Shown here: positions 39,091 through 47,765 of the stretch, piece after piece
How the letters are laid out: every line of letters starts with the position of its first letter
How positions within the stretch are numbered: the stretch's first letter is position 1
From: Protula sp. h YS-2021
Taxonomy: Eukaryota > Annelida > Polychaeta > Sabellida > Serpulidae
DNA: 64,000 nucleotides
NCBI GenBank assembly: GCA_949752745.1
Contig: OX457024.1
Span: forward strand, 113,637,454-113,701,453
Direction of reading: 5' to 3'
Made by a program: the position numbers and the translations under genes
The notes under the pieces: generated by a model
Databases searched by the model: none
What the model was told of the DNA's origin: nothing
Seen by the model: the letters and a program-made list of their open reading frames with translations, nothing else

Positions 39091-39911
39091 TAGACTATAA
39101 TTTCATAAGCATTAATAATCGCGATTACCGATAACCCAGTTCTGACGTGTGCCTTATAAGTGTGCCAACCCAAATATGACGTGGCGCTTGCAAGTTTGAA
39201 AATGAAATTATTATGTGTCCTTTGTGAACTTGGGAACACAATTCTGAAATGTCATTTATTAGTTTGACAAGACAATGCTGACGTGTTTTCAACAGCTGGA
39301 TGCTATGTTTGACGTTGTTAATGTGATTCAAGAAGAGGATTTTTCAAGCAAAAACGGATCATTTTGAAGTACGGCTCATCATGTTTGATGGAACACGTTT
39401 CGCTCGAAACACGTGTTTAATCCGAAGTTAAATATGGGTGCCAACATTGTGTTTTACGACGGACACTTTGGAACCCAGTTACTGACGTCTTCTCTAATTC
39501 AAATGCATTTAGATGCTATGCCGTATGTGTGATTTGTCTTTGATCACCTAAATCTCCTCCGAGGGCAATTATTTAAAATCTTCTTAGAGGTCAAATCTTT
39601 TAGAGGTCCTCAGACGCCAACCGCTTTAAATGTCCTGGGAGATTAGCTATTTCAGATGTAACGGATAAAAGTGTGTCTGTATGTTAGCACTGAAGTTGTT
39701 TGAAAACTGGCTTTTTAGACCGTGTTTATTTATTCTGTGTGGGATTATCAGTCGAATGATCTTTTATGCCCGGCGCTACAATTTTACACGTGCTGTGTGT
39801 GGCTTTGTATCAAAAGCCATGATTTTTCATTTTTCGGGCTCAGTTGAATTGCAGCACACTCAACCGCTCTGTACATGTGATCATTATAGACATAATCCAC
39901 AGGCGGTGGAA
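39091..39911. other. gene-free stretch with short minisatellite
   Basis: 39,545-39,655 holds degenerate copies of a roughly 33-bp unit (TTAGAGGTCAAATCTTTTAG-like), related to the array at 40,308-40,490. No exon recognised. Confidence 0.4.
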
Positions 39912-40307
39912 CCGTACACAGCATTTCATAGCCTGGGATACGAGTTTTAAACGTACCTATGTAAGTTAGTTCACGGCAGCATCAAGTGCCATGCTGCTTT
40001 GAGAATCATGGGCGAGAGATAGTTGGTAAATGTGTTAATCTTGTACTTTTTATGTCAGTCATGCTGTACCAGCAGTTGTGTAATGTGAAATTCTGTTGTA
40101 CTGGTATTTTTGGTCTTTAATCGCCATGTAAGTAAAATGCCTTTACACCAGTGGAATAATTATGTTGACTTTTGTCCATTAGCTTAACCTGTATTTCGGA
40201 CAAAAAAATTAAGGTTATTTGTATGTTATTCCAGACGACCTTAGTTCATTGAATAAAAGAGTCTTCACTAGCTCACTAGCTCATTGTCTTCTTTAGCTGC
40301 CACATTA

Positions 40308-40490
40308 GATGTCCTCGCAGGCCAGTTGTTTTAGATTTCCTCAGAGATCAGCCGTTTAAGAACCCGTGAGAGGTCCACGGTTTTAGATTTCCTCGGAGGT
40401 CAATTCATTTAAATGTCGTCAGGGATCAATTGTTTTCAGTCTCCTCAAGCGGTCAGGTTATAGATTTCCTCAGGGGTCAGTTGTTTTATG
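40308..40490. repeat. minisatellite, unit about 33 bp
   Basis: About five degenerate copies of TTTTAGATTTCCTCAGAGGT followed by CAGTTG or a similar sequence. Related copies lie outside the inverted-repeat element at 39,545-39,655. Confidence 0.65.
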
Positions 40491-40537
40491 CCAGCGATGT
40501 CTTGACATATCACCACAATAAGTAAGAGCACAGCTAA

Positions 40538-40620
40538 ATTATTATTTTTATTATTACTATTATTAAGATATTAGTATTCGTTAGTTATTATTATTATCAT
40601 TATTATTCTATTAATATCCG

Positions 40621-40652
<32 letters not shown>
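40538..40652. repeat. ATT/TTA microsatellite
   Basis: Runs of ATT triplets, interrupted near 40,570-40,620 and pure at about 40,620-40,652. Confidence 0.9.
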
Positions 40653-40653
<1 letters not shown>

Positions 40654-41249
40654 TGGGTTGTAATTAATTGCCTTGGGTATTCCAACGACACTGAATAATC
40701 AATAACCATAAACAATTAGGTTTTATATAGGTTTAAAACTCGTATCGCAGGCTATGAAATGCTGTGTACGGTTGGAATTATTCAGTTTTACGTCTGCGAT
40801 AATGACGTCCTTGATAAAAAGTTTTATCGATGCAATCAATTTTGTCTTCTTCGGATTTGCTAGCATTCCTGATTTTTGACTTTTAGAAGCAGTTCTTCTG
40901 GATTGGGAGCTAGTGTGTCAGCATGTAACCCTCCAGCGAGAATTTTAATAAGATCTTATTCTTTATCTTACAACAACACTCTTCTTAATTATAGTGAGTT
41001 TTTATATACTGTCTATCCAGATAACCTGCTCATACCGGTTTACAATGTGTGCATGCATGTATATACTTATTAATGACAATTTTTAACTCAGGATTATAGT
41101 TTCGAGGTGTCCATATAGTGTTTCTTAAATCTCTATCTATTGGTACATACGCCTAACAACAATGTAACCCCTTTGATATTAGAGGCCTATATAGACACAC
41201 CGACATCCTTGGGGAATAGGGGGGGGGGGGGTGCAAGTTGTCATGATTC

Positions 41250-41337
41250 CCACCTACGAGCGGGATTCGAGCCTGGGCTACAGAACCACAACTGCATGAC
41301 TGGCATGCGTCTTTACGACTCGACCACCGAGCTCCCA
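41250..41337 (-). repeat. tRNA-like SINE head
   Basis: On the minus strand the segment reads GGGAGCTCGGTGGTCGAGTC, then ends GGCTCGAATCCCGC. These fit the pol III A box (TGGTCGAGTCG) and B box (GGCTCGAATCC) at roughly the spacing found in a tRNA gene. Acceptor-stem pairing is poor and no clean anticodon arm forms, so a tRNA-derived SINE is more likely than a working tRNA gene. A G-run (41,220-41,231) adjoins it. Confidence 0.4.
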
Positions 41338-43830
41338 TAGTGTCAAACATGTTCTTGAAATCTATAAATGTGAGTTATAGCTTGCAAATGCTCAATTTTA
41401 AGACCTATTGTGCACCAAAATACAAGTATTTGGCCATAGTCGATCTTCTATGTAGAAATTCGTTTTGATTTTACATGTGGTTCTTTGGCTGGCTTCCTTG
41501 AAGCTCGAGGGTCTTGGAAATGTTCATACTAGTTTTTCACTCTCTTTCTTTGGGATCTCTTTGGGTTTGATCGATGTATTTTATTTTGCTTGTGAGTTCT
41601 TCAGTAACTGTGTTGTATGCCTGTTTCAGGGAAGTCTCCGCTCTATTCAGCTTGTCATTTTGAGGAATTCGGATTTTGTAGGTAATATTCATACGTGGTT
41701 TCTATCTTTCCTGGTTTTACTAATTGGTACATCTTTGCTGCGATATTGTTCTTTAGTACACTGCAGCACAGGTGGTACTCAGAAGTCTATTGCAGATTCC
41801 TCTCTACAATTAACACATGAAATCTGATCCTTGCGGTAGCCGTGTACTGGTCATGTGTACCATTGCTCTTAAATTTTGCCGTGTCGTACCTTAGCTTTGC
41901 CTTCGGCGCCTTCCCGTTTGCTTGGAGAATTATTCGCAAGAGCACTGACACAAAACTTCTTTCCTCTTCCATCCAAATGGAACTTTGAAGTAGATCGGTT
42001 AATGTGTGTGGTATAAAATACCATCGTACATCCATTTGGTGTGGAAAATTCTTCATTTTGCCCAAGCAATAGTTCAATTTCCATGATACAAGGTTACTTA
42101 CAACATCAAATAAATTTGCTACGTGTTGCATTACTGTGAATAACTATGGTATGTGACTAGTATGAAGGCTGCACTGGGACGCACTTGCCAAAGGAACAAT
42201 CGGGAAAAATGAAGAATGGCGAATAAGTAAGGAAGAACTAGGAAAAAAGAAATTCCGATTATTCGCCCGAACAATATCCAGTGATACTGTGAATCGCTGG
42301 GATCTAGAGATTCAAGGCTTGTAAGGTCACAAAAAAGTAACACAACATTTTAAAAACCGGTTACTGCCTAATCTTTGCCGAACCCCCCCCCCCCCCCCCT
42401 CCCAAGAAAATCTCAAGGAAGCCCCAGTCATGGAAGCAATCTGACAAAAATGAAAGCAATCTGGCTAAAAATAATTCTTAAAATTTTCAAATCTAAGTGA
42501 AACAAGATATTTAAAACTTTCGAACGGTGCTAGTAAGTGCTTTTGAAAAGGTCATTATTCTACAATTTGGAATAAATCCAATCAAAATGCATCAAGAAAA
42601 TAACTTGGAAAGCAAAAAGATTTAAAATGCTGCCATTTGGCCACAAACGCCACAAGGAGGCATTTTTCTAAAAGAGGATTATCGCACAGGATAAATACAA
42701 GTATGTTTTTAGGAATACCCTCCACCCCCAAAACCTTATAGATACCCCCTTCCTTGCAGTCGCCTGGAAATTCTACAGCCTATTGAGAGAATAACAAGAA
42801 AAGGGCTGCTGTTGTGGCAAATGTATATGAAGGCAGGTTCTTCTCCTTGGACCCTAACTTCTCAAAACCCCTAAAAACGAATAGATGGAAAATAAATATC
42901 GATCATTCCATTAAATCTTCATTATACAACGGCATCAAAAGTGCACCGGCAAAACCAGCCTTTCTGCCCACCAACATAGAGAGTCGTTATAAATAAAAAT
43001 TGCATGGTTGCAACCTTTAGCCCCCTTCGGCCGCGAGACGGCAGGCATGCAGGCACTTTTGCTTCGAAATTCAGCGGATTACTGACAGAAGAGCGAGATA
43101 AAATGCCGACTTGTTTAATGTATGTATGTTCTTGCCCACTGAATCTTTAATTAGAAAAATTACAGATCTGAAATTCCATTTTTGCATAAACTGAAATATG
43201 AAAACAGAAATTGGCGATGCAAACAATCAGTTAACATTCTAAAACCGAACGACCGTCGACTGGAGACACGTACATCGACCTAACCAAACAAGTTACTGCT
43301 GTTGTAATTTGATTGTGATTTATCGCCACCATAGACCAACGTCCTGGGAGCGTCTTTGACACAACGCTGAATAGACGTTGGTGAAACAACGTTGTTCAGA
43401 AGTTGTTCTGAGGCCCAATCAACCACCAACTTTCTCCGATGTCTAATCAGCGTCTGGTGCATCGCTGAATAGACTTTGGATAGATGTCAAAAAATTGATG
43501 TTATACAGACATCGAAGTCACAGCCTAAAAGCAACCTCTAAAAGCAAAACAGATCAAGCCCCAGACTTAAAATATGAGAATCTCAACTTTTTAACATTTT
43601 GCTTTTGAAAAATATTCATGAAAATCGACTGCATACATATACTGTGTGGCCTGATGACCCAAGGGTAGAGTACTGTGGCGGATTGGCTCTCTCACACAAG
43701 ATTGTTGCTATTTGGTCAACGATTCTAGATAAATATTTTCCCGACGATTAATTGAACACCGCTTTCCCGAATGTTTAATGGCATAAAAGCGTTATCAGTA
43801 GTATGAAAACAAGAGTTCTGGCGCACTTTG
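41338..43830. other. gene-free stretch with repeats
   Basis: Open frames of up to 120 codons occur (41,465-41,827 and 41,787-42,131 minus) but show no recognisable domain, paralogue or splice context. A poly-C run sits at about 42,385-42,401. An ACGTT-rich repeat occupies about 43,310-43,500. I support no gene here. Confidence 0.45.
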
Positions 43831-44114
43831 TGACGTCATACTGTCTGGAAGTGACGTCATCATGTCTGGAAGTGACGTCATAGCGTCTGGACCGGAAGTG
43901 TTGTCTGGAGCGGAAGTGACGATAAGCGTTAGGATAGGCGCGGCCATCCATGAGGTTATAATGACGTCATGATGACGTCATACTGTCTGGAGCGAAAGTG
44001 TGGAGCGAAAGTGTGGAGCGAAAGTGTGGAGCGAAAGTTGTTTGATAGTGTTGGCCGAGTCAATCATCATGAAGCCAACGCACTCCACCTGTCAATCAGT
44101 GTAACCATGGCAAC
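43831..44114. promoter_or_regulatory. cluster of CRE palindromes with PBX-like and X-box-like sites
   Basis: Five exact TGACGTCA palindromes lie at 43,831, 43,852, 43,873, 43,962 and 43,973, several inside a GAAGTGACGTCAT-containing tandem unit of about 21 bp. They are followed by a 13-bp tandem repeat, CTGTCAATCA (complement of the PBX consensus TGATTGACAG, about 44,090) and GTAACCATGGCAAC (44,101-44,114), close to the RFX X-box. Site identities come from known consensus motifs; regulatory activity is inference, and no adjacent host gene is visible. Confidence 0.4.
43988..44039. repeat. 13-bp tandem repeat, four copies
   Basis: TGGAGCGAAAGTG starts at 43,988, 44,001, 44,014 and 44,027. Confidence 0.9.
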
Positions 44115-44132
44115 ACTAAAAACTGATGACCT

Positions 44133-44620
44133 CCCCCCCCCCCCCGAAATTGAGATTTTTGCATATTTATCCGTTTCAGACGATTCTGAACATTTTTCAT
44201 TTTTTGGGTCGACCGACCCCCCCCCCCCCCCTCGAAATTGAGATTTTTGCATATTTATCCGTTTCAGACGATTCTGAACATTTTTCATTTTTTCGACCGA
44301 CCCCCCCCCCCCCCCCCGAAATTGAGATTTTTGCATATTTATCCGTTTCAGACGATTCTGAACATTTTTCATTTTTTCGACCCCCCCCCCCCTCGAAATT
44401 GTGATTTTGGCATATTTATCCGTTTCAGACGATTCTGAACATTTTTCTTTTTTTTTTGGGTCGACCGACCCCCCCCCCCCCCCCCCTCGAAATTGTGATT
44501 TTGGCATATTTATCCGTTTCAGACGATTCTGAACATTTTTCATTTTTTCGACCGACCCCCCCCCCCCCCCCCTCGAAATTATGATTTTTGCATATTTATC
44601 CGTTTCAGACGATTCTGAAC
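44133..44620. repeat. poly-C minisatellite, unit 80-90 bp, six copies
   Basis: Each unit has a C run of 10-18, then CGAAATTGAGATTTTTGCAT, ATTTATCCGTTTCAGACGAT, TCTGAACATTTTTC and TTTTTCGACCGA. The last unit stops at GATTCTGAAC, directly against the left end of the Polinton. Long open frames through the array arise from the repeat and are not genes. Confidence 0.9.
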
Positions 44621-44622
44621 TC

Positions 44623-44775
44623 AGCAGTACAACTGTAAGTGAGACATTCATATACATAAGTAAAATTCTGCTGAGTCAGCAATTTTTGAACAAAGTTACA
44701 CACCATATTTTGATTACATGGAAGTAGTATAAAAGCATGAGTGAAACATGTCAACTAGTCAACTAGTAATACATT
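44623..44775 (+). repeat. Polinton terminal inverted repeat, left
   Basis: Pairs with the reverse complement of 63,537-63,688 with about ten differences. It contains TATAAAAG (44,728-44,735) and the tandem pentad TCAACTAGTCAACTAGT, both conserved or nearly conserved in the right copy. Confidence 0.9.
44728..44735 (+). promoter_or_regulatory. TATA box in left inverted repeat
   Basis: TATAAAAG, 71 bases before the ATG at 44,799. It places the start of transcription near 44,758 and argues against the ATG at 44,748 as the start codon. Confidence 0.5.
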
Positions 44776-44798
44776 GTGTGACGAGAAAAGACTTCACA

Positions 44799-45269
44799 AT
44801 GTCAGTATTACTTCTTGACAGATGTATGACTATGGACGACGTCTTCAAAGTGAATTATACTAACTATGTGTTTTCAAAGCTTCCTACTTTTGAATGGGAT
44901 TGGATGCAGCAAGTGAAGAATTTACATCTGCATTGGGAAGCTGTCGGAAAGACTATTCCAAGTGATTTCATCGACTCGTTTCTGCGTGACTGTGAAGATC
45001 TACATATACTATCAACTTATAACATTGATTTAACATTTATCATATCAACTTACGACATTGATTCAGCATTTATCAACGCGAATACAATTTGGGCAGAGGA
45101 GCTCATGTTAGTTGTAGCTGCAAGAATCATTTTACTTTATGATGATGATGTTCCATTGACGACGAATGTATCAGACCTTGTTCGATTCAACCATGGACGA
45201 GTTGAAGTGAATTCAAACGTTTGCAAGTTCTTTGAAAAGGGAGCTGACTCAGCAACCAGTTGGGTATAA
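44799..45269 (+). CDS. Polinton left-arm accessory protein, family 1 member a
   Basis: 156 codons from ATG 44,799. An earlier in-frame ATG (44,748) lies inside the inverted repeat, too close to the TATA box. The ATG at 44,832 is also possible because it aligns with the start of the paralogue at 46,004. I recognise no domain. Starting at MDDVFKVNY, the pattern MDxxFKxxY, KL, a Trp about 20 residues on, and SxFLxxC is shared with the protein at 46,004. An internal repeat of STYNID/STYDID lies near the middle, and the C-terminal half is hydrophobic and acidic (LLYDDD). As the first gene in the element it probably belongs to an accessory, lineage-specific set. Confidence 0.6.
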   Translation: MSVLLLDRCMTMDDVFKVNYTNYVFSKLPTFEWDWMQQVKNLHLHWEAVGKTIPSDFIDSFLRDCEDLHILSTYNIDLTFIISTYDIDSAFINANTIWAEELMLVVAARIILLYDDDVPLTTNVSDLVRFNHGRVEVNSNVCKFFEKGADSATSWV

Positions 45270-45272
45270 AAG
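45265..45272 (+). promoter_or_regulatory. TATA box before the PC4-like/zinc gene
   Basis: TATAAAAG, 85 bases upstream of the ATG at 45,350. It is followed by CTCAGCAG at about 45,281 and again at about 45,303; the same octamer lies near both element ends. Confidence 0.5.
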
Positions 45273-45349
45273 GGAGTGAACTCAGCAGAGTGAAGTCATT
45301 TCTCAGCAGACAGTTGGAGGGAGTGGATCATCAATACATTGTTGCAGCC

Positions 45350-45976
45350 ATGGAGAACAAGACAAGCAGCTTTAAAATTAGTGCAAACTTAACCATTACT
45401 GTGGAGCATGGAGAATATGGGCCATTTCTACGCATCACACGTGGAGAGAGATGGTGTGCTTATTCACCATCTTTGTGGAAGATTGTGTGCCAGAGCTTGA
45501 AAAATTTACGAGACATTGGCTTCAAACTATACTTAACGCAAACGAAGTGGCTTGAAGTCATTTCATACTTGGATATGCGTTATGTGAGTTTTGTGCGCAC
45601 GTCACGGTTTGAAGGGAAAGAATACACACATCACATCAACATGAATGATGGTGAATGGGAGACACTGCTTCAGGAGATGGACAACATCAACTCAGCCCTA
45701 TCACCATGTGAGGAATGTCATGACAAGAAAACGATCATCAAGCTGCAAAAGGATGGTCGGATGAAGGTGTCAAAGCTATCCAAGAAAAGGCTGACTGAAG
45801 TTCAGTTGGAGAACATGAACGTACAAAATCAACTTGGACTTACCTGCGACTATTGTGGTGCTTGTGGATATGTGGAAGATTATCATTGCCACTGCCACAA
45901 GTATAATTGCAAGTTGTGTGAACCAAACAACTTCTGCGGCAAGTGTGGAGTACTTAAAGTCAGTGAAGCAAAGTAA
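45350..45976 (+). CDS. Polinton protein with two PC4-like modules and a Cys-rich zinc-binding tail
   Basis: 208 codons from ATG 45,350, chosen because a TATA box lies 85 bases upstream; an earlier in-frame ATG at 45,260 precedes that box. Residues about 13-52 (LTITVEHGEYGPFLRIT...LWKIVCQSL) and 59-110 (LYLTQTKWLEV...DMRYVSF...INMNDGEWETLLQEM) repeat the beta-strand and W-x-x-L pattern of PC4 (transcriptional coactivator p15) proteins. The second module closely matches the right-arm protein at 58,325. Residues 120-200 hold about 14 Cys with several His (CEECH, CDYCGACG, CHCHKYNCKLC, CGKCG), likely binding two or more zinc ions. A nucleic-acid-binding regulator of element transcription or replication is inferred. 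Confidence 0.65.
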   Translation: MENKTSSFKISANLTITVEHGEYGPFLRITRGERWCAYSPSLWKIVCQSLKNLRDIGFKLYLTQTKWLEVISYLDMRYVSFVRTSRFEGKEYTHHINMNDGEWETLLQEMDNINSALSPCEECHDKKTIIKLQKDGRMKVSKLSKKRLTEVQLENMNVQNQLGLTCDYCGACGYVEDYHCHCHKYNCKLCEPNNFCGKCGVLKVSEAK

Positions 45977-46003
45977 AAAGCTCACAAGACACACTGAATC
46001 AAG

Positions 46004-46342
46004 ATGGATGCATGTTTTAAAAATGCTTATATTGACTTGATGATTGCTAAACTTGCTTGCTGTGGCACTCCAGACTATCAACTTTATCATTTGGATGCTT
46101 TTTGGGATGTTGTACATCATAGTCTTGATGTGATTGAACTACATTCAAGATTTCTTGGAGAATGTCATAAAATTGGAATAGAGGAAGATCCTGACTTTGA
46201 CTTTGATTCTGCACTTTATTCTGCTCGTACTGATGTTGAAGTATATTTCACCGTAGTGGATCATTTGAGAGATTGTTGTAAAGAAGAAGAGGAAACCGAG
46301 CAGCTTTATCAGGTAAGAGAACCTTTTAAAACATCTTTGTAA
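46004..46342 (+). CDS. Polinton left-arm accessory protein, family 1 member b (possible intron)
   Basis: 112 codons if unspliced. It shares MDxxFKxxY, KL, a central Trp and SxFLxxC with the first gene at 44,799, so the two are divergent paralogues; the function is unknown. The C-terminus is acidic (KEEEETEQ). A consensus donor CAG|GTAAGA occurs at 46,313, and a pyrimidine-rich acceptor TTTTATTACAG ends at 46,471. Splicing would be phase 0 and replace the last nine residues with EETDMSE, ending at 46,495, 21 bases before the next gene. Both forms are possible; the splice sites are good enough that I favour testing the spliced form first. Confidence 0.6.
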   Translation: MDACFKNAYIDLMIAKLACCGTPDYQLYHLDAFWDVVHHSLDVIELHSRFLGECHKIGIEEDPDFDFDSALYSARTDVEVYFTVVDHLRDCCKEEEETEQLYQVREPFKTSL

Positions 46343-46516
46343 CAACATAGTGAATTGATAACAATGTTTTTCTTACTAGCAAATTTAGTTTTATGTGAGT
46401 GGTTTCAACGTAAACAAAGAAGGAACATGATAGAAGAGGCAGCAACTATATTGAAATATATTTTATTACAGGAAGAAACCGACATGTCAGAATAAAACAA
46501 CAGAAACAAAGTCAAC

Positions 46517-46954
46517 ATGGAGAATCTTGTGCTATTCAGCGGTCATAAGGACGTTCTTTCAAACATGTTTCCAACACGACTTGAAAAGTATGGACATGTG
46601 TTCAACTCAAGTGAAGCTTTGTATCAATATGAGAAAGCAGTGTTTCATCACCGTCAAGATATTGCTTCAGCCATTGTGTCATCCAGAAATGGATATGAAG
46701 CAAAACGTATTGCTAAAGGGATAAAGCCATGTCCGTTATGGCATACAGTAAAGAGAAGTAAAATGCAAGATGTTTTACAAGTCAAATGGAATCAGTGTGT
46801 ATTGTTTCGCAACAAGTTGAAAGAATGTAAAGACAAAACTTTAGTTGAAGCAACGTATGATCATTGGTGGGGAGCTGGTGTGAAACAAGTGTCATCTGGA
46901 TATCCTGGTCAGAATATTATGGGAAAGTTGTTAGAACTGTTGTGTGAGACTTGA
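46517..46954 (+). CDS. NADAR-family protein (YbiA-like N-glycosidase / ADP-ribose hydrolase)
   Basis: 145 codons, a full-length NADAR domain. Matching family features in order: LSNMF (14-18), the SSEALYQYEKA helix with Glu33 and Lys40, a block around PLWHTVKRSKM (73-83) and QVKWNQ (88-93), LVEATYDHWWGAGV (109-122) with the conserved Trp-Gly, and GYPGQNIMGKLLELL (128-142). NADAR proteins cleave N-glycosidic bonds in riboflavin intermediates (YbiA/RibX) or remove ADP-ribose from guanine in DNA (partners of DarT1-type toxins). Which applies here is inference. In a replicating virus-like element, reversal of host ADP-ribosylation is the more attractive idea. It lies between the two family-1 genes, far from the capsid block. 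Confidence 0.85.
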   Translation: MENLVLFSGHKDVLSNMFPTRLEKYGHVFNSSEALYQYEKAVFHHRQDIASAIVSSRNGYEAKRIAKGIKPCPLWHTVKRSKMQDVLQVKWNQCVLFRNKLKECKDKTLVEATYDHWWGAGVKQVSSGYPGQNIMGKLLELLCET

Positions 46955-47135
46955 TGTGCAGACGTGTGAACATGGAGAAGTGTGTTAAGTGAACAGCAAC
47001 TGGAAAAAACTTGCTGAACTTGACAGACTTGCATTGCCGGAGCAGCATAACCTGACAGACTTGTGCTACATTGCCGGAGCAGCATAACTTGCTAAACCTG
47101 ACAGACTTGTGCTGTAAGACTCACAAGACTGCATA
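46955..47135. repeat. short direct repeats upstream of 47,136
   Basis: ATTGCCGGAGCAGCATAAC occurs twice (about 47,032 and 47,072), and CCTGACAGACTTGTGCT twice (about 47,050 and 47,097), giving a 40-bp-scale tandem duplication in the leader of the next gene. Confidence 0.75.
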
Positions 47136-47468
47136 ATGGCGGATATGACACTGAGACAATATATTGTGCAAAAAGCTTATTGTGAAGAAATGTTATCCGC
47201 TGTAAAAAAGTTTGCTTATTTAGTCTGTCCTGCTTGCCAACTTGAAGAGTGTTCAGAACATACTTGTCATACTGCATGTGTTTATACATATTGGAATGAA
47301 GCTAAATATTACATTCATTTAGATAAAGTGTTAGATAATGCAAATCAACGTTGTGAGAAATATGGTGTAGATGCTATTACATTGGATGAACTCAGTCATT
47401 GGTTAGTGTTCATTGAAGACCAATGGTCTCCAGTGATTCATACCATTGTATCTATACTTGATCTGTAA
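47136..47468 (+). CDS. Polinton left-arm accessory protein, Cys-rich, possibly family 1 member c
   Basis: 110 codons from ATG 47,136. Residues about 30-48 are Cys/His-rich (CPACQLEECSEHTCHTAC), which could bind zinc. A Trp and the later C-E-K-Y-G-V-D segment line up loosely with the 46,004 protein (C-H-K-I-G-I-E), suggesting a third, more distant paralogue. No known domain recognised. AATAAA at 47,556-47,561 could end its transcript. Confidence 0.55.
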   Translation: MADMTLRQYIVQKAYCEEMLSAVKKFAYLVCPACQLEECSEHTCHTACVYTYWNEAKYYIHLDKVLDNANQRCEKYGVDAITLDELSHWLVFIEDQWSPVIHTIVSILDL

Positions 47469-47550
47469 ATATATGTTAGTTATAAATACATGTTAGTTAT
47501 AAATACATGTTAGTTAAGTTACTATATTAGTTAAGTGATGTTGGTTGAGT

Positions 47551-47558
47551 TATAAAAT
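47551..47558 (+). promoter_or_regulatory. TATA box of the integrase gene
   Basis: TATAAAAT, 51 bases before the integrase ATG at 47,602. It overlaps an AATAAA that may serve the gene upstream. Confidence 0.4.
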
Positions 47559-47601
47559 AAAAGCTGTTCTGTTGAGAAGGTGGTTTTCATTCGGTGTGAC
47601 C

Positions 47602-47765
47602 ATGTCGACGTGGAAAGACTACTTGACCAATATTTACTTCAAACCTGGACAGCCTGGAGCATTTGCTGGTCCTTACAAACTGTATCACATCTTACGAAAA
47701 CATAATCAACCAGTCACACATTCACAAGTGAAGAAATGGCTACAGGATCAAGATGCTTTCAGTTT
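47602..47765 (+). pseudogene. Polinton integrase, N-terminal fragment (split by LINE)
   Basis: ATG at 47,602 is used; an upstream in-frame ATG at 47,545 lies before the TATA box. The 54 codons correspond to the N-terminal domain of Polinton integrases: a phrase close to Y-x-P-x-x-PG-x-F-x-G, a helix with LRKH, then VKKWLQDQDAFS, which normally leads directly into the basic stretch before the catalytic core. Here the frame runs into the LINE and stops at 47,772. The frame resumes at 51,790, directly after the second copy of the target duplication. The gene is interrupted, and this Polinton can no longer make an intact integrase unless the insertion is absent in other alleles. Confidence 0.9.
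47750..47765. repeat. LINE target-site duplication, left copy
   Basis: AAGATGCTTTCAGTTT, repeated at 51,788-51,803. The first one or two A residues cannot be separated from the poly-A tail. Confidence 0.95.

Larger units (their letters stand above)
39912..40771. mobile_element. non-autonomous inverted-repeat DNA transposon, about 0.86 kb
   Basis: The left end starts CCGTACACAGCATTTCATAG (39,912) and the right end is its reverse complement, ending at 40,771. About 41 bp pair with one mismatch. The flanks read GTGGAA before the left end and TTGGAA after the right end, consistent with a 5-6 bp target duplication with one change. No transposase is present. The interior holds a roughly 33-bp minisatellite and an ATT microsatellite. 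Confidence 0.6.

Noticed and set aside
41465..42131. Two open frames of 114-120 codons on opposite strands
   Set aside because: No recognisable domain, no paralogue, no splice or promoter context; the AT-rich background can give such lengths.
43640..43740. Possible tRNA-like A box (GGGTAGAGT) and weak B box
   Set aside because: The B box does not match the consensus and no tRNA fold forms; too weak to call a SINE.
44067..44657. 196-codon minus-strand open frame rich in glycine with a repeated SSETDKYAKI motif
   Set aside because: It runs entirely through the poly-C minisatellite; the repeat produces open frames on both strands.
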